In this document: in pieces, positions 23,469-34,435 of the stretch | How the letters are laid out: each line of letters begins with the position of its first letter | Position numbering within the stretch: position 1 is the first letter of the stretch | Source: Prochilodus magdalenae | Taxonomy: Eukaryota; Chordata; Actinopteri; Characiformes; Prochilodontidae | Direction: 5' to 3' | DNA length: 64,000 nucleotides | NCBI GenBank assembly: GCA_024036415.1 | Contig: JAMWET010000156.1 | Span: 124,001-188,000, forward strand | Program-made: the position numbers and the translations under genes | Notes under the pieces: generated by a model | Database searches by the model: none | Told to the model about the DNA's origin: nothing | The model's input: only the letters and a program-made list of their open reading frames with translations

Positions 23469-23699
23469 CTCAAAGGTGTTAGGTATTTGGATGCAGTGAC
23501 TGGGTCTCACTGCGATGTTCCTGATGCCAGTTTGACATGACGTTTGCAGTGTGACATGGGGCTTCATCATGCTGGAAGTAACTATTATACGATGGTAACA
23601 CTCATTTATGTATTTATTTGGAATTCATGTGTATATATGTAATTCTAACTCATTTCCTGTTTAAAAGTTTCACTAAATAAAAAATGTGGCGAGGTCTGA

Positions 23700-23886
23700 A
23701 GATCATTTAGCCTGGTAGCTCAGCTCTCATGTCCATGCTGTCTGTGGTCGGCAAGCCACAGGGAATTTGACAAGTGAAGGATTCCTTTGCCCTACTCCTG
23801 CAGAAGGTGCCCCAGATGAGGATGTGGTGCAGGTATGGTTCACTGCAGAGGACTGAGTTTTATTTGGAGGTCAGCAGTGGTGACAT
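23700..23886 (+). repeat. Left arm of a long inverted repeat
   Basis: Matches the reverse complement of 24820-25012 over about 185 bp. Landmarks are GTGGTCGGCAAGCCACAGGG here versus CGTGGCTTGCCGACCACAGG there, and CCCCAGATGAGGATGTGGTG versus CACCACATCCTCATTTGGGA. By eye identity is roughly three-quarters or better. It could be one long terminal inverted repeat of a DNA element, or one of two oppositely oriented copies of an unknown repeat. Confidence 0.85.
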
Positions 23887-23948
23887 CAATTCCTAAGTGC
23901 TGTACATAACCTTTACGAGCAGGCAGTGCAGGTGCTGGAACAGTGCAG

Positions 23949-24136
23949 GGTAACACTTTACATTAAGTGTTGACTAACTAACATGAAGTAATACATTAAC
24001 AATGTTACAGTGCTTAGCTGATGTTAAGTAAATATAAAACAACGTGTTTACAGTAGTTACATGTTTACTTAACATCAGTTAAGGTTCGTTAATCTATTAC
24101 GTAATGTTAATTAGTCAACACTTAATGTAAAGTACA
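23949..24136. mobile_element. Foldback MITE
   Basis: A 188-bp palindromic element. The left half begins GGTAACACTTTACATTAAGTG and the right half ends with the inverse (CACTTAATGTAAAGTA). Arms of about 85 bp pair with a few indels, through CTGATGTTAAGTAAA / TTTACTTAACATCAG near the centre. The GGTAACACTTTACA-type start is familiar from short non-autonomous fish elements. It has no coding capacity. Confidence 0.85.
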
Positions 24137-24172
24137 GTAGCACAAATAAGCAAGTCAGCCCAAAGACATGTT

Positions 24173-24492
24173 CATACACTATATGGCAAAAACATGTGTA
24201 CACATTCTAATTACTGTGTTCAAAGGTTTTAGACACACCCACCGCTAACAGATGCATAAAATCTAGCACATAGCCGTGCACTCTCCTTAGATACGTTGGC
24301 AATAGAATGTGTTGTACTGAAAAGCTCAGTGACTGTCAATCAAACTTCTGCTCTTCTAGATCTGTCTTGGTTGAGACACTCCCCTATCTTGTGGTGAGTT
24401 TACCTAAAAGAGTGGAGGCTGTTATTGCCTAAAAGAGCACATACAGCAACCTGAGGTAAGTGTCCACATACTTTTGGCCTTTATATACTTTA
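24173..24492. mobile_element. Tc1/mariner-type MITE
   Basis: About 320 bp with imperfect terminal inverted repeats: left TACACTATATGGCAAAAACA, right (reversed) AGTATATAAAGGCCAAAAGT then GTGTACAC/GTGGACAC. The CACTATATGG-CAAAAG style of end is typical of fish Tc1/mariner non-autonomous elements. The interior is non-coding. TA dinucleotides flank the ends, but an exact target duplication was not resolved. Confidence 0.75.
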
Positions 24493-24819
24493 TGTGGAAG
24501 CTGCTGCTGTCTTTGCTATCTTTAGTCACCACAAACTTATGCACTTTCATAAGCTCCTGCTGGTGTGGGTTTCCTCTCAGTCAAAGATGCACACAAACAC
24601 TAAGATTGTGCAAACACCATCCCCTTGTGGGGACGGTCTTGTGGACTGTCTGTTCTCTGTTAAAATGACTGTTGGGAAATACTTATTAATTAAATGTACC
24701 TGGATCAACGACACATCTAGTACCAGTGCTGATCAAGTTCAGGTACAGTGCTGAGACGTGTCTAATAAATTGGCCCCTCAGTATATACATATTAAATTCA
24801 ATCTCAGTTTGTGAATTCT

Positions 24820-25012
24820 GGTGTCACCCCTGTTGACCTCTAACTGAAACTTAATCCTCGAGCTGAAGTAGTGAACCGTACTCGCACCACATCCTCATTT
24901 GGGACACCTTCTGCAAGAGTAGGGCAAAAGAATCCTTTCTTCACCCGCCAAATCCCCGTGGCTTGCCGACCACAGGCAGCGTGGACAGGAGAGCTGGGCC
25001 GCGGGGCTGAGA
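24820..25012 (-). repeat. Right arm of a long inverted repeat
   Basis: Inverse partner of 23700-23886 (see there). The roughly 930 bp between the arms contains the foldback MITE, the Tc1-type MITE and about 330 bp of otherwise unassigned sequence. Confidence 0.85.
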
Positions 25013-25884
25013 CAGCCCAAATAAACTTCTAAAAATGACATCCCACCTTTGATACGTAAGTGCTCAACTGGGACAAAGCTGTCAGGAAGATGAATTCCTG
25101 GTGCGGAGGAGGGCTTTCATTAATGTAACACAGCCCTGCTGCCAGCTGTTTAAAGATGACACAAAGTCTGGAGAAAGCAGGTTCTCCTGCCAAGCCAACT
25201 CTTTGTTTTGCTATCTGTGGAGCCTCAGGAGTCAAAGACTGAATAATTGTTCTTAGTGTTATATATTTACTTCATTTGGTTTTAACCACAGGAGGGTGTA
25301 GATGATGCTCGTTCTTCAAAATCTTCAATCAGTTAAAACATTTACATATACTCATGTGCCCCAAAGTTTTTTTTTAATCGAAGCATAAAAGAAATTCAGA
25401 GAAACTACTTCTCTTCTCTAACATCCTTACAGTGGCTGCTTCTTTAGAGAACCATACCTGAAAATGTCATTTATGAGTGTTAAAAAACTTGTAATGGTGT
25501 AAAGAACTTCCACTCAAACTTGCAAAAGGCACATTCTTTGTTAAAATTTAGTCTCAAGGGAAATAACAAGCCTAAATATGCGTGCTAGACTGTAAGCTAC
25601 CAAAGGTGTCTGGGTCCGACATCACGTTATACGTCTTTACATATTAACAGCACATGCACAGACAGCTCAGATTAGCACAGTATGCTAATGAAGATACAGT
25701 GGCAAAAGGAGATCATTCATTAAAGGGACTGACTAGGTTTTCTTCCGTTGCTTTTGCACCACATGGAAAAGACTCGACTCTACGCACATTTGGTTCCAGC
25801 CACTTTGTTTTTCAGTCCATATATAGCACATCCTCAATGTCCTTGGTCATCATACTGATGACTGATGACCCCCTCTGGTTCCAG
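25013..25884. other. Unique sequence, nothing identified
   Basis: About 870 bp without a recognisable repeat or gene. The left part of the 90-codon frame at 25654-25926 lies here and has no identifiable product. Confidence 0.45.
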
Positions 25885-26115
25885 CGTAGCTGTGCCCCAA
25901 TGCTGAAGGCAAGTTCCATGCTTTAATGACTTTGGTGTGGAGGAACTCCGTAGAGAAACCTTGGGGATGAACTAAAACGCTGATTGTGAGGCAGATCTTC
26001 TCATTTAACATCAGTGTCTGACCGAATGGGCAAAACTTCCCATGGACACACTCCAACATCTTGGAAAAGCCTTCCTAGAGAAGTGAAGACTGTTACAGGA
26101 GTGACCATATCCTTT
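25885..26115 (+). mobile_element. Tc1-like transposon fragment, family C (3' part)
   Basis: Matches the C-terminal third of the transposase of the family seen in antisense at 29353-30206. The sequence reads from CTGTGCCCCAATGC (25890) through GGTGTGGAGGAACTC (25935), CTTGGGGATGAACTAAAACG (25960), ACATCAGTGTCTGACCGAATG (26009 region) and SLPREVKTV-type coding (about 26068-26095). A deletion removes the SPDLNPIEHL-type catalytic stretch between the second and third landmarks. 5' part and terminal repeat are absent. Inactive. Confidence 0.7.
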
Positions 26116-28330
26116 TGCCCATACAATCTAATTACTGTCAGGTTGCTCAAGCCCAACCACAGCCCTTGTGGAGTAAATGGTCAGCATTTCAGTCTGGTTG
26201 TAATTTATTTACCCTGTGGGTATTGGTACCTTTACTCTTCAGCTAGAGATGCCTTATGCTATTCCATCACTCTCTGTCACTTCACCACGTGGGACATTCT
26301 CCCTATCTGCAATCCTGAAACCGCTAATCCCAAGGTACTCTAACCAGGAGAAATTTCATTGAGCTAAATGTATGTGCCAGACAGGCTAAATAAGGATCTG
26401 TTCTTCTTTACCTGGACAGGCAATGTCTCGAAAGCTAATACAGATGGAGGTGAAGGAGCAGGTGAGTTTGCTGGCCTCTTTTTCTAACACTTGAACTACA
26501 TGTCTAATTAGGAGTTTTTCGCTTTGCTGGCTTCTGCTGAAAAGAAGCAAAATGCATTAATCAAGTTTAATATTGCAAATAACGTCTCGCCCAAATCAAG
26601 AGGGAGCTCCCCTGTGAGCAAGGGACATCCTTTAGCTTGGCATAACAGTTATAAAAACTTGTAGATGTAATCAGATCACTACATACAGCAGGTGGAGAAC
26701 AGATGAAGAAATTCCTGAACTACTTTCGGACAGCATTCATATGCCTTAACCAGAGAACAATGTCCTGAATGTGACTCTTGTCTTCAACTTTCATCTACAA
26801 TGAAGCGTAGACTAGAGACTAGTGTAGGCTAATGCTAACCATACACCAGAAGACTTTGAAAAGACATTTAACAGACTAAAGTCTGACACCCTCTCACATC
26901 TAAAGACAAGTCACAGACTTTTAGTCACAGATTCGTCACAGGCTATGATTTTGTCAAGACTGGGAGTCACTATTTACTATATACAAGACTGCAACTAGAT
27001 TTCGATATTATTTCCCATCATGCTCGCTGGTAGGCTAATGTAAACACTGTAGCCCCAATCGGCAGTGTTTTAGCTAGTTAGCTTTAGCATAGCATAACTA
27101 CCCTCCGTTACAAGATAGGATAACGTGAACATAGCTTTAAAACGTGCGGGATTTAGAACCGGACTGTTTACTGCACATCTCAGTGCATTAATGAACTCTC
27201 ATATGTGTTTATGTTTGTGTCATCTCGGGGTTCACTCTGTCATGGTATAAAGGGGAAGACACATTAAAGAGGCACTCCTCTCCACTCCACAGCTCCACCA
27301 GCTTCTCCTTCTAGTCGACAGTCTAGGAGAACCGCGGTTTCCGAACCCTCACTGGACTTCCCTCCATGCCCAATCTCTGTCAGACATTCCTGTACTTGGC
27401 TCGCGGCTTCCTGTTTGGAGCTGAAAAGAGCTCTCCTATTGGTTGTCGACAACGTTTACGTGACTATTTGCGTGAGCCAAAACCTACGATAATATTAAAG
27501 ACAGTTGATTTCATCGGAACGCCAGGACGAGAAACAGACTGACTGAAAACTGCAATCCTGACCACCTTACACTTAACGATCGACTTGACGCGAGCGCGAC
27601 GCAACTCTAGCAAGACTCTCATGATTTTGTTCCGACTTTGGAAATTTGCCTGTGACAGTAAAATCGCTTAAAAACCGTTTAGTGTAAGGTCAGCATACAG
27701 CAGACAGTCCATTGTTCAGAGAACACCAGTAGCTTATTGGCTAGATTTGCAGGTTTTCTTCTTGACAGCTAAGTTAAGTAAATCTTTTCACAGTGGAAGG
27801 ATGTGCTTCAAGGACAGGCTTGTATTTAATCTGAGGATAAATGAAACAAACTGTTCCATGCAACAGCAGCAAATAGACAAAGAGTTAGATTTGATTAAGA
27901 AAGTAAAGAAAGAAAGCCTGCACCTGGCTCAATTAGCTCCGCTAATAGCAATTCGTTCACATTTGTGGCCGATTCAGCTGCTCCAGAAGTTAGTTGGCAC
28001 AACAGGATGTGCCGGTGCATTATTTATTACAAAAGTTGGGAGCCTGCTCTGCCCTTTCCTCTCCTCCTGTAGCCCAAAAGTTTGTGTTTACGCTCTGATT
28101 GTCCTCTCCGGAAACGGCTGCCCCCACAAAATAAATTCTACTCATCGTCTGGCATATACAGCAGATGAAAAAACACAAACCGGCCAAGGTCTCGGCATAC
28201 ATTTAAAAAAGCCTGTCTCAACCATCGCAACACCACCAACAAACCGTGGACGCTGCTGTCATGTGCTCCATTTTCCCCCAACAAGCACACGGTGTGCTTC
28301 CTGACGGCCTGTCCGGAACATTCTGTTATT
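26116..28330. other. Unique sequence including a 185-codon open frame
   Basis: About 2.2 kb with no recognised mobile element. The plus-strand frame 27747-28304 is the longest non-repetitive open frame in the window. Its product has a Gln run and a charged stretch (QQQQIDKELDLIKKVKKES) but no domain I know, and no clear splice or promoter context. The underlying DNA (27930-27990) has homeodomain-type AATTAG/CTAATAG cores, so a non-coding regulatory role is at least as likely. Confidence 0.35.
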
Positions 28331-28334
28331 ACTC

Positions 28335-28740
28335 ATTATCTTTCTCGCTGGAGCGCCGAGGTGTGTCGCTCGCTTCCTGCTTGTTGGTTCCACGAGCAGA
28401 GATTTAAGCAGGAGCTGGAGCAAAGGCGTGAGGTGTTAATTTTTCTTAATCAGCCTCTCCGCCGCCCACGTCAGGGGCTTGAATAATCACGGACCTCGAA
28501 GGCCTTGAAGGCGAGCGAGCTTTGAAGTTTCACGGCGAACGACAAGGCCGGGGAGGAGGGTGTAATTAAGCAAGCCGACCTAAACGCAACATTAAGGCCG
28601 TTTTAATTTCAAGAAAGAACCAAAGCTAAAGTTGTGGCCGAGGGTGCGTTCCGGGCTTGTGGCCGTGCATGGCTAAACCGTGGTAATGCAGCGGGGATGC
28701 TGTGTTCAGGAGGGCCTGGAAGCTTTGCACATGGCTAGCC
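28335..28740. promoter_or_regulatory. Candidate conserved non-coding element
   Basis: Repeat-free, CpG-rich for this window, with TTAATTTTTCTTAATC, GTGTAATTAAGC and CCGTTTTAATTTC cores between GGCGAGCGAGC and GGCCGGGGAGG. This is enhancer-like texture; no coding potential was recognised. Confidence 0.27.
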
Positions 28741-29352
28741 AGGCGAACATCTGCCTTATGGAGCTAATCCAGCGTGTGCAGCTCCCACTTTGAAGAGACA
28801 TATCATGGAAAACCCAGTTTTCTTCTCTTTCCTCAAGAGTGTGATGTAGGATCAGAACATTGTCCAAGTCTTTGCATTTCACATGCTGTTTGGAAACACT
28901 TTTGCACTATTTACCATATTACATCCATGAGCTCCCTGTAGAGGATATGTTGACTTATTCATGAGGAGTGCTTCTATCCATACTGCTGTTTAAATGAGGC
29001 ATGATACAGTGCAGCCAATCAGTGCAGAGCTAATTTACATAAAGTCACAGCATGTGTTTAACTGTAAAGCTGCGTTCACACGTTTGCATTGAAAAGTCAT
29101 TCCACATCTCATAATGGTACATGATCAATGGCAGCATCAAGCCACGCAAATGTTGACATGGGGCAGCGTAACTGCGGAAACTGGAGGATGACTAGAAGAG
29201 AATGCTGATGGATTTTTCCGCCACTGCTTTAAAATGTTCACAGAGGTTCCGTTAAAAACAGTGGAATAACTTGTTTGCCTCTGCCAGCCTACCACAAACA
29301 TCCTACTGCAGCATCAGGGATGATGAGAAGTTCATGGATGTAACAATAGATA
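28741..29352. other. Unique sequence, nothing identified
   Basis: About 600 bp without a supported feature. Confidence 0.45.
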
Positions 29353-30206
29353 TACATACACTATATTGCCAAAAGTATTCGCTTGGTCTGGCTACACATG
29401 CATATGAACACACATATAACAGGACTCTGTGTAGGCCAGTCAAGTTCTTCCACACCAAACCTGCTATCCATGCCTTTATGGAGCTTGCTTTGTGCACTAG
29501 TGTGCAGTCATATCGGAACAGGAAGGGGCCTTCCCCAAACTGTTCACACAATGTTGGGAGCATGAAATTGTCTCTTGGTCTGCTGAAGTATTAAGAGTTC
29601 CTTTCACTGGAACTAAGGGGCCGAGCCCAACTCCTGAAAAACAGCCCCACTCCATAATCCCCCTCCACCACATTTTACACTTAGCACAATGCAGTCAGAT
29701 AAGTACCGTTCTCCTGAAGTAGTAGCGTGATTCCTCACTCCAGAGAACATGTCTCCACTGCTCTAGAGTCCAGTGGTGGTGCTTCACACCACTGCATTTG
29801 ATGCTCTGCATTGTGCTTGGTGATGAAAGGCTTGGATGCATGGACACCCATTCCATGAAACTCTTTACACACTGTTCTTGAGCTAATCTGAAGGCCTCAT
29901 GAGGTTTGGAGGTCTGTAGTGATTGACTCACTTCCACTTTGTTATAATCCCACTGACAGTCGACTGTGGAATATCCAGTAGTGAGGAAATTTAATGACTG
30001 CACTTGTTGCACAAGTGACGTCCTATCACAGTACAACACTGAAATTCACTGAGCTCCTGAGAGCGACCCATTCTGTCACTAATGTCTGTAGGAGCAGTCT
30101 GCATGACTAGGCTCTTGGTTTTATACCCCTGTGGCCATGGAACGTAACCAACTGAATTCAATGATTTGGATGGGTGAGTGAATCCTATTGGCAATATATT
30201 GTGTAT
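29353..30206 (-). mobile_element. Tc1-like transposon relic with both terminal repeats, family C
   Basis: Bounded by matching imperfect terminal inverted repeats: left CATACACTATATTGCCAAAA (29355), right, reversed, ATACACAATATATTGCCAAT (near 30204). Transposase is on the minus strand. Plus-strand landmarks are GTAGGCCAGTCAAGTTCTTC (29432), TTTCACTGGAACTAAGGGG (29603), CACTTAGCACAATGCAGTC (about 29678) and CTGAGCTCCTGAGAGCGACC (30049), the start of the gene. The 114-codon minus frame 29695-30039 still reads recognisably as transposase (LVQQVQSLNFLTTGYSTV, HHWTLEQWRHVLWSEESRY, with the WSEES motif around the second catalytic residue). Internal deletions leave about 850 bp of an originally longer element. 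Confidence 0.88.
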
Positions 30207-30845
30207 ACAAACATGGATATACTGTATATGACCATATAATATACAACTCAGGGGCAGAAATAAAATACAGATAGAGTAGCTACACACACAGGATTTCACC
30301 CCTGTTGTCACCTAACTTTCAGCTTCTCCTTCTATTACTTGTCTTTTTTCTGATGGTCCTTAGGCTGTGAGATATGTGTTAAACACCTGTAAGACAATTA
30401 CAAGTACACTGTAATTCCTACCTGCTGAGATTCTGATATTCTTTTCCAATGCGTTTACCTGCACTGGTAAATCCATACTGTGACAGGATTATTTTGGACC
30501 AAAATAATGACCTTTGTACATTTGTGACAAAAATAGTAAGTCATGAGTGAGTGACTCTTCACTCACTTGTGCCATTTTGCATTGGAGTAGGTATAACTGC
30601 AACTGGGCAGTAAGATCTTGCCTGAAACTATCCTCCTTCCAGCTTAATGGCTTTTAAATTTCCACTATTGGCCCAAATCCTCCCAGTTCATCAGCAGGGG
30701 TGCTAAGTTCAGTAAACTCTCTATTAGTGCTTACTTCTTTACCCACTACTTCTTCTTTAATCATTACTGTGGTTACTTAAAGACTGTTTGAGACATTCCT
30801 TAGGCACTGAAGATTATAAACTATTATTATTATTATTATTATTAT

Positions 30846-30876
<31 letters not shown>

Positions 30877-32432
30877 AATAATAGCTTTGTGTTTGTGTAT
30901 AGACCCATGTGTGCTTAGAGTTTGTATTTTCTAAAATTGCAGTAGTCGTGCAAGGCTTGGATGCATGCTGTATTCATCATAGAGCAGCTTTGAATAATAC
31001 AGAAAACTTTAAAAAAACATCTATCAAAATAAAGAAGCTTTTATCAGCAATTATCGTGCCGCATATCTACAGTCTGATTGGTCTCAGCTTTGTTCATTTG
31101 CATAAAGTTCATCCAGAACATACATAATGTAATGACTCGGCTCATTATAGCGCTGTATGACATGTTCTGTCTGACTCCTCTGAGCCCTCTCCTTTCCCTC
31201 TCCCATCATCCGGGCGCATGTATTGAAGGACCTCAGCAAACATAACTACTCAAATCTTCCATGTATTCTATGTATCTGAGTCCTTATTTAGGCAACAGCT
31301 ACTCATTCATTAGTGGTCTGCATAAGTATGAAAGTGATACATGGTACTTTGAGACTGGACCCAACCAGCACCGACTGTTTTGCTAAATCTGATACCCAGA
31401 CCTCCAGCCATAAAAACACACATTTGTAGCACACTGGCTAAATACTGAGTGCTTTCTGTCAGTGACACTGGCTAAATCAATCATTCTGGGTCAGCTAGCT
31501 CCTATAGCCAACAGGGGGGCGTCCATCCATCAAGGCTGCTCTGGGCCTGCATGCAGGGAAAAGTGAATCCTAAAGGCAGTGAAGATCTGCTGATCAAGCC
31601 CCTTTCCACCTGTGGTTCCATAACTGCTAGAAATATCATCTATTATGGATGAGCCTTAATTCATAAATTGCTCTTTTCCTCCGGTTGATCAATACAGGAG
31701 CAAAAGAGTTAACTGCCAAGAGCCCACCGGTAGCTAGGGAGGCTCAGAGAGGGCTTTGATGTGTACAGAATCAACTTCATCTCTTTTTTTGAAGCTCGAG
31801 TACATCTGCCCAGATGCAGCAATCTGAAATCAAACCCGGGAAAAACTCGCCTTTAAGCAAACAGCCTCTGTGGAATAGAGCCTTAGTAAAACTGCAGGAA
31901 TTCCTGGGACAAATGACTTATTCAAATGCAGTCTTCCATAGTGAGTCCTGGGATGTTGGATAAGGATACTGTAAGCAAGTATCCCAATCAACCATAAAGA
32001 TAAACTGTAGCAAATGACCCAGCTTTGGACCAATTCAGTTTTTTTGGCCATATTTTTCTCTCTATTTACTTCTTGCCAAATCCCACCTGCCAGCTAGGTC
32101 TTCCTTTATCCCACGTTGCTACCAAGCTGGAAGAGTAAATACAAACATGTACTTCTTCCGATGCCAATATATCTTTTCGTCAGACCCCAGGAGGGCATGA
32201 GCCCCTGCCCCTTTGCCCTAACCTTTACCCGCCGTTGTTCAAAATCTGTTTCAGATCCGTTCCAGGAATAAAGCATGAAGTTTGGCTTGGGATCTAGAGG
32301 ATTCACCAATCTGTGGTTCTGCTCAGTAACACCAAACTGTTACGCAACCCTACAGCACTGGACATCCCACCAACAAAAATGATAATCTCTCTAAGAAAGC
32401 CTCACACTTCATGATGCGGTATTTTGGAACAA
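30207..32432. other. Mostly unique sequence
   Basis: About 2.2 kb. Includes the (ATT)/(AAT) tract at 30822-30883. No gene supported; frames at 30909-31127 and 31830-32309 have no recognisable product. Confidence 0.5.
30822..30883. repeat. (ATT)n-(AAT)n hairpin-type microsatellite
   Basis: About eight ATT units followed by about eleven AAT/TAA units. The two halves are complementary, giving a potential stem. Confidence 0.93.
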
Positions 32433-33100
32433 CATTTGGATTTATAACATTTGGCAGATGCTGTTATCCAGAGTGACACACAATTGGACCATTTCAGAGG
32501 TAGGTGTTAAGCTAATCTCACACTAGAAGCGATGCGGTGTGCGTAGGGGGCCAGAACCTTTCTGTGATGCTTGTTATTTCACACTGGACATGGCACAAGT
32601 GCATGGTGAGGCGAAAGCAGTTGCAGGTGTCTGTATTGCTTACATTAACTTTTTGTAGATGACAAAGATATCAGCAATGACAACTTAGCTAGCTGGCGTG
32701 CCTGCTCCTGGCTTCCTCACGTTGATGTGATGTTATTTGAAGAGAGTATGTGGGTTCACAACATTAACCTACTCAAGGGATTTCTATCACCTTCTCTAGA
32801 GTTAAAACCAGCATATGCTAATGTGTTAATTAGCCTAGAGTAAACACTTAAGCATATTTTCTGCATTTCATGCGCATTACCATGCAGATTACAAATGAAG
32901 GCTGGTGCCAAAGGCTACCAATTTTCATAGAAGCAACATGGTGCGGAGCGTCAAGCAGCACGGCTTCTTCGTCAAGTGTGAAATGGACTTTGGGAGTCTT
33001 GCCCAAGGACTCTTATTGGCATAGCATAGGGCGCCTGCCAAGGCTGGGCATTAAACTCCAATCTGTATTATTGAGGGCAGAAATGTTACCCACAACCATA
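32433..33100 (-). mobile_element. SINE copy split by an insertion
   Basis: The 3' tail half (CATTTGGCAGATGCTGTTATCC region, 32449-32510) and the tRNA-related half (GGGAGTCTTGCCCAAGGACT, 32992, to about 33100) align to consecutive parts of the SINE at 18661-18855. They are separated by about 480 bp of unrelated sequence. The copy is more diverged than the one at 18.7 kb, and its A box is eroded. Confidence 0.75.
32511..32990. mobile_element. Putative insertion inside the SINE
   Basis: About 480 bp that interrupts the SINE. Its ends show weak inverted similarity: left TCACACTAGAAGCGATGC, right reversed TTTCACACTTGACGAAGAAG then CCGTGC. CACACT-type ends and a short length suggest a non-autonomous DNA transposon. 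No clear target duplication was found, and no coding potential is recognised. Confidence 0.45.
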
Positions 33101-34435
33101 ATGGCAGTAGGGGGTGTTAACAGTCATGCCAAGACAGCAGATGGCAGTGTTTGGGGGATCAACCTAGAAAGGGCATGACCAGGTACACGTTCTAGTTTTT
33201 CCTCCTTGCAGATGGCTGGGTTCACCGTAGGTCGAACTTGTGACCACCTAATGGAAAGCTTTACTCTTGCACCTCTTAGAAACCCTAGAATTTGGAAACG
33301 TAGAATATGTTATTCATTTAAAGTGCTTATTTTGTGTATTGTGTATGTGGAAATGAATAGATAGGACATTTTTGTTGTTGGTCTAATTTCCTAGTTTCGA
33401 TTATCTGGAACTAGAACTGAGCGGTAAGGCTTTGTGCTAGCATCCTGTACCAGCTTGTTCAATTTCACAGTACCTGAATAGAGTAAAAGAATGCATTTGT
33501 GGGCGGAGCTTGTTTAGTTAAAACTACAGGATGGTTAAAATGATATAGAATTAAGCTATTATAGTTTTTCACAACACTAAAAGTTTTTGGGGCTATTACT
33601 ACAGTTCCTTCCTCAAAGGAAAACAGTCAACATACTGACTGTTCCAATTTAAAATGTGTTTATACAGATTTTAGATTTCAGGTCACTCAGGTCTGATTTG
33701 CCTGGGGATCACATAAAGCTCTCCAGTGTTATTAAATATCTGCTGAATCACTGTTACCCAGTGAATGTCAATGTAGAATAAGCCCCGGCATGCTCGGAAA
33801 CTGAGCTAAAATAATCTCAAACCGTCAATATAACTAACATCCGAGGTGCAGGGATAATCACCCGAGGAGCTATGAACAACCGAGTTTTCAATGTATCAGT
33901 CAAATTTAAGGCAATTACGAGTGTTCGTTTGCCCAGTTTAATGGCCCCCAATGTCTCTCCAGTAATGAATTAAAGTCCTGCTGATGGCCCTCCTCGGGGT
34001 GTAGGGAAGTGAAAATGTCCTAATGAATCAGACTTATGGTTCTGTCATATCCACGCCAGTCTTTGGAGATTTCTAGAGGGGGGTACTGGTGGACAGACTG
34101 CACATAACTGTCCTCTTGAAGGACACGCAAGATTGGAAAGCTTTTGGGATGGATGACATTGTCAAGAAAAGACGGAGGTGTCCCCAGCCCGCAGATCTAC
34201 AATGAATGATAAATGGGGTGTACGGCGGCTCACAGGGACCAAAGTCTTTCGGGAGGTGAGAGAGACTGACGTGAGGGCATCTGTGTCTCTAAACACAGAC
34301 CAGAATAGAAAGCTTGGATCAGACGCTGCCCTTCTGCCGTTTCTGCCACAATCATGTCTTCCATCGGGCCCTGCTTTTATCTACACCTGACGGTTAAGTC
34401 CTCGTTTAACACCAAAACTGTTACTTATGTTCACA
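33101..34435. other. Unique sequence with a candidate regulatory block
   Basis: About 1.3 kb. The part 33840-34060 is repeat-free and enhancer-like (CAATTACGAG, AGTAATGAATTAAAG, CTAATGAATCAG). The 70-codon frame at 34178-34390 is unassigned. Confidence 0.35.

Noticed and set aside
27245..27252. TATAAAGG as a TATA box, with ATTGG at 27438
   Set aside because: The CCAAT-type motif lies downstream of the TATA on the plus strand, and on the minus strand there is no TATA; arrangement does not fit a promoter.
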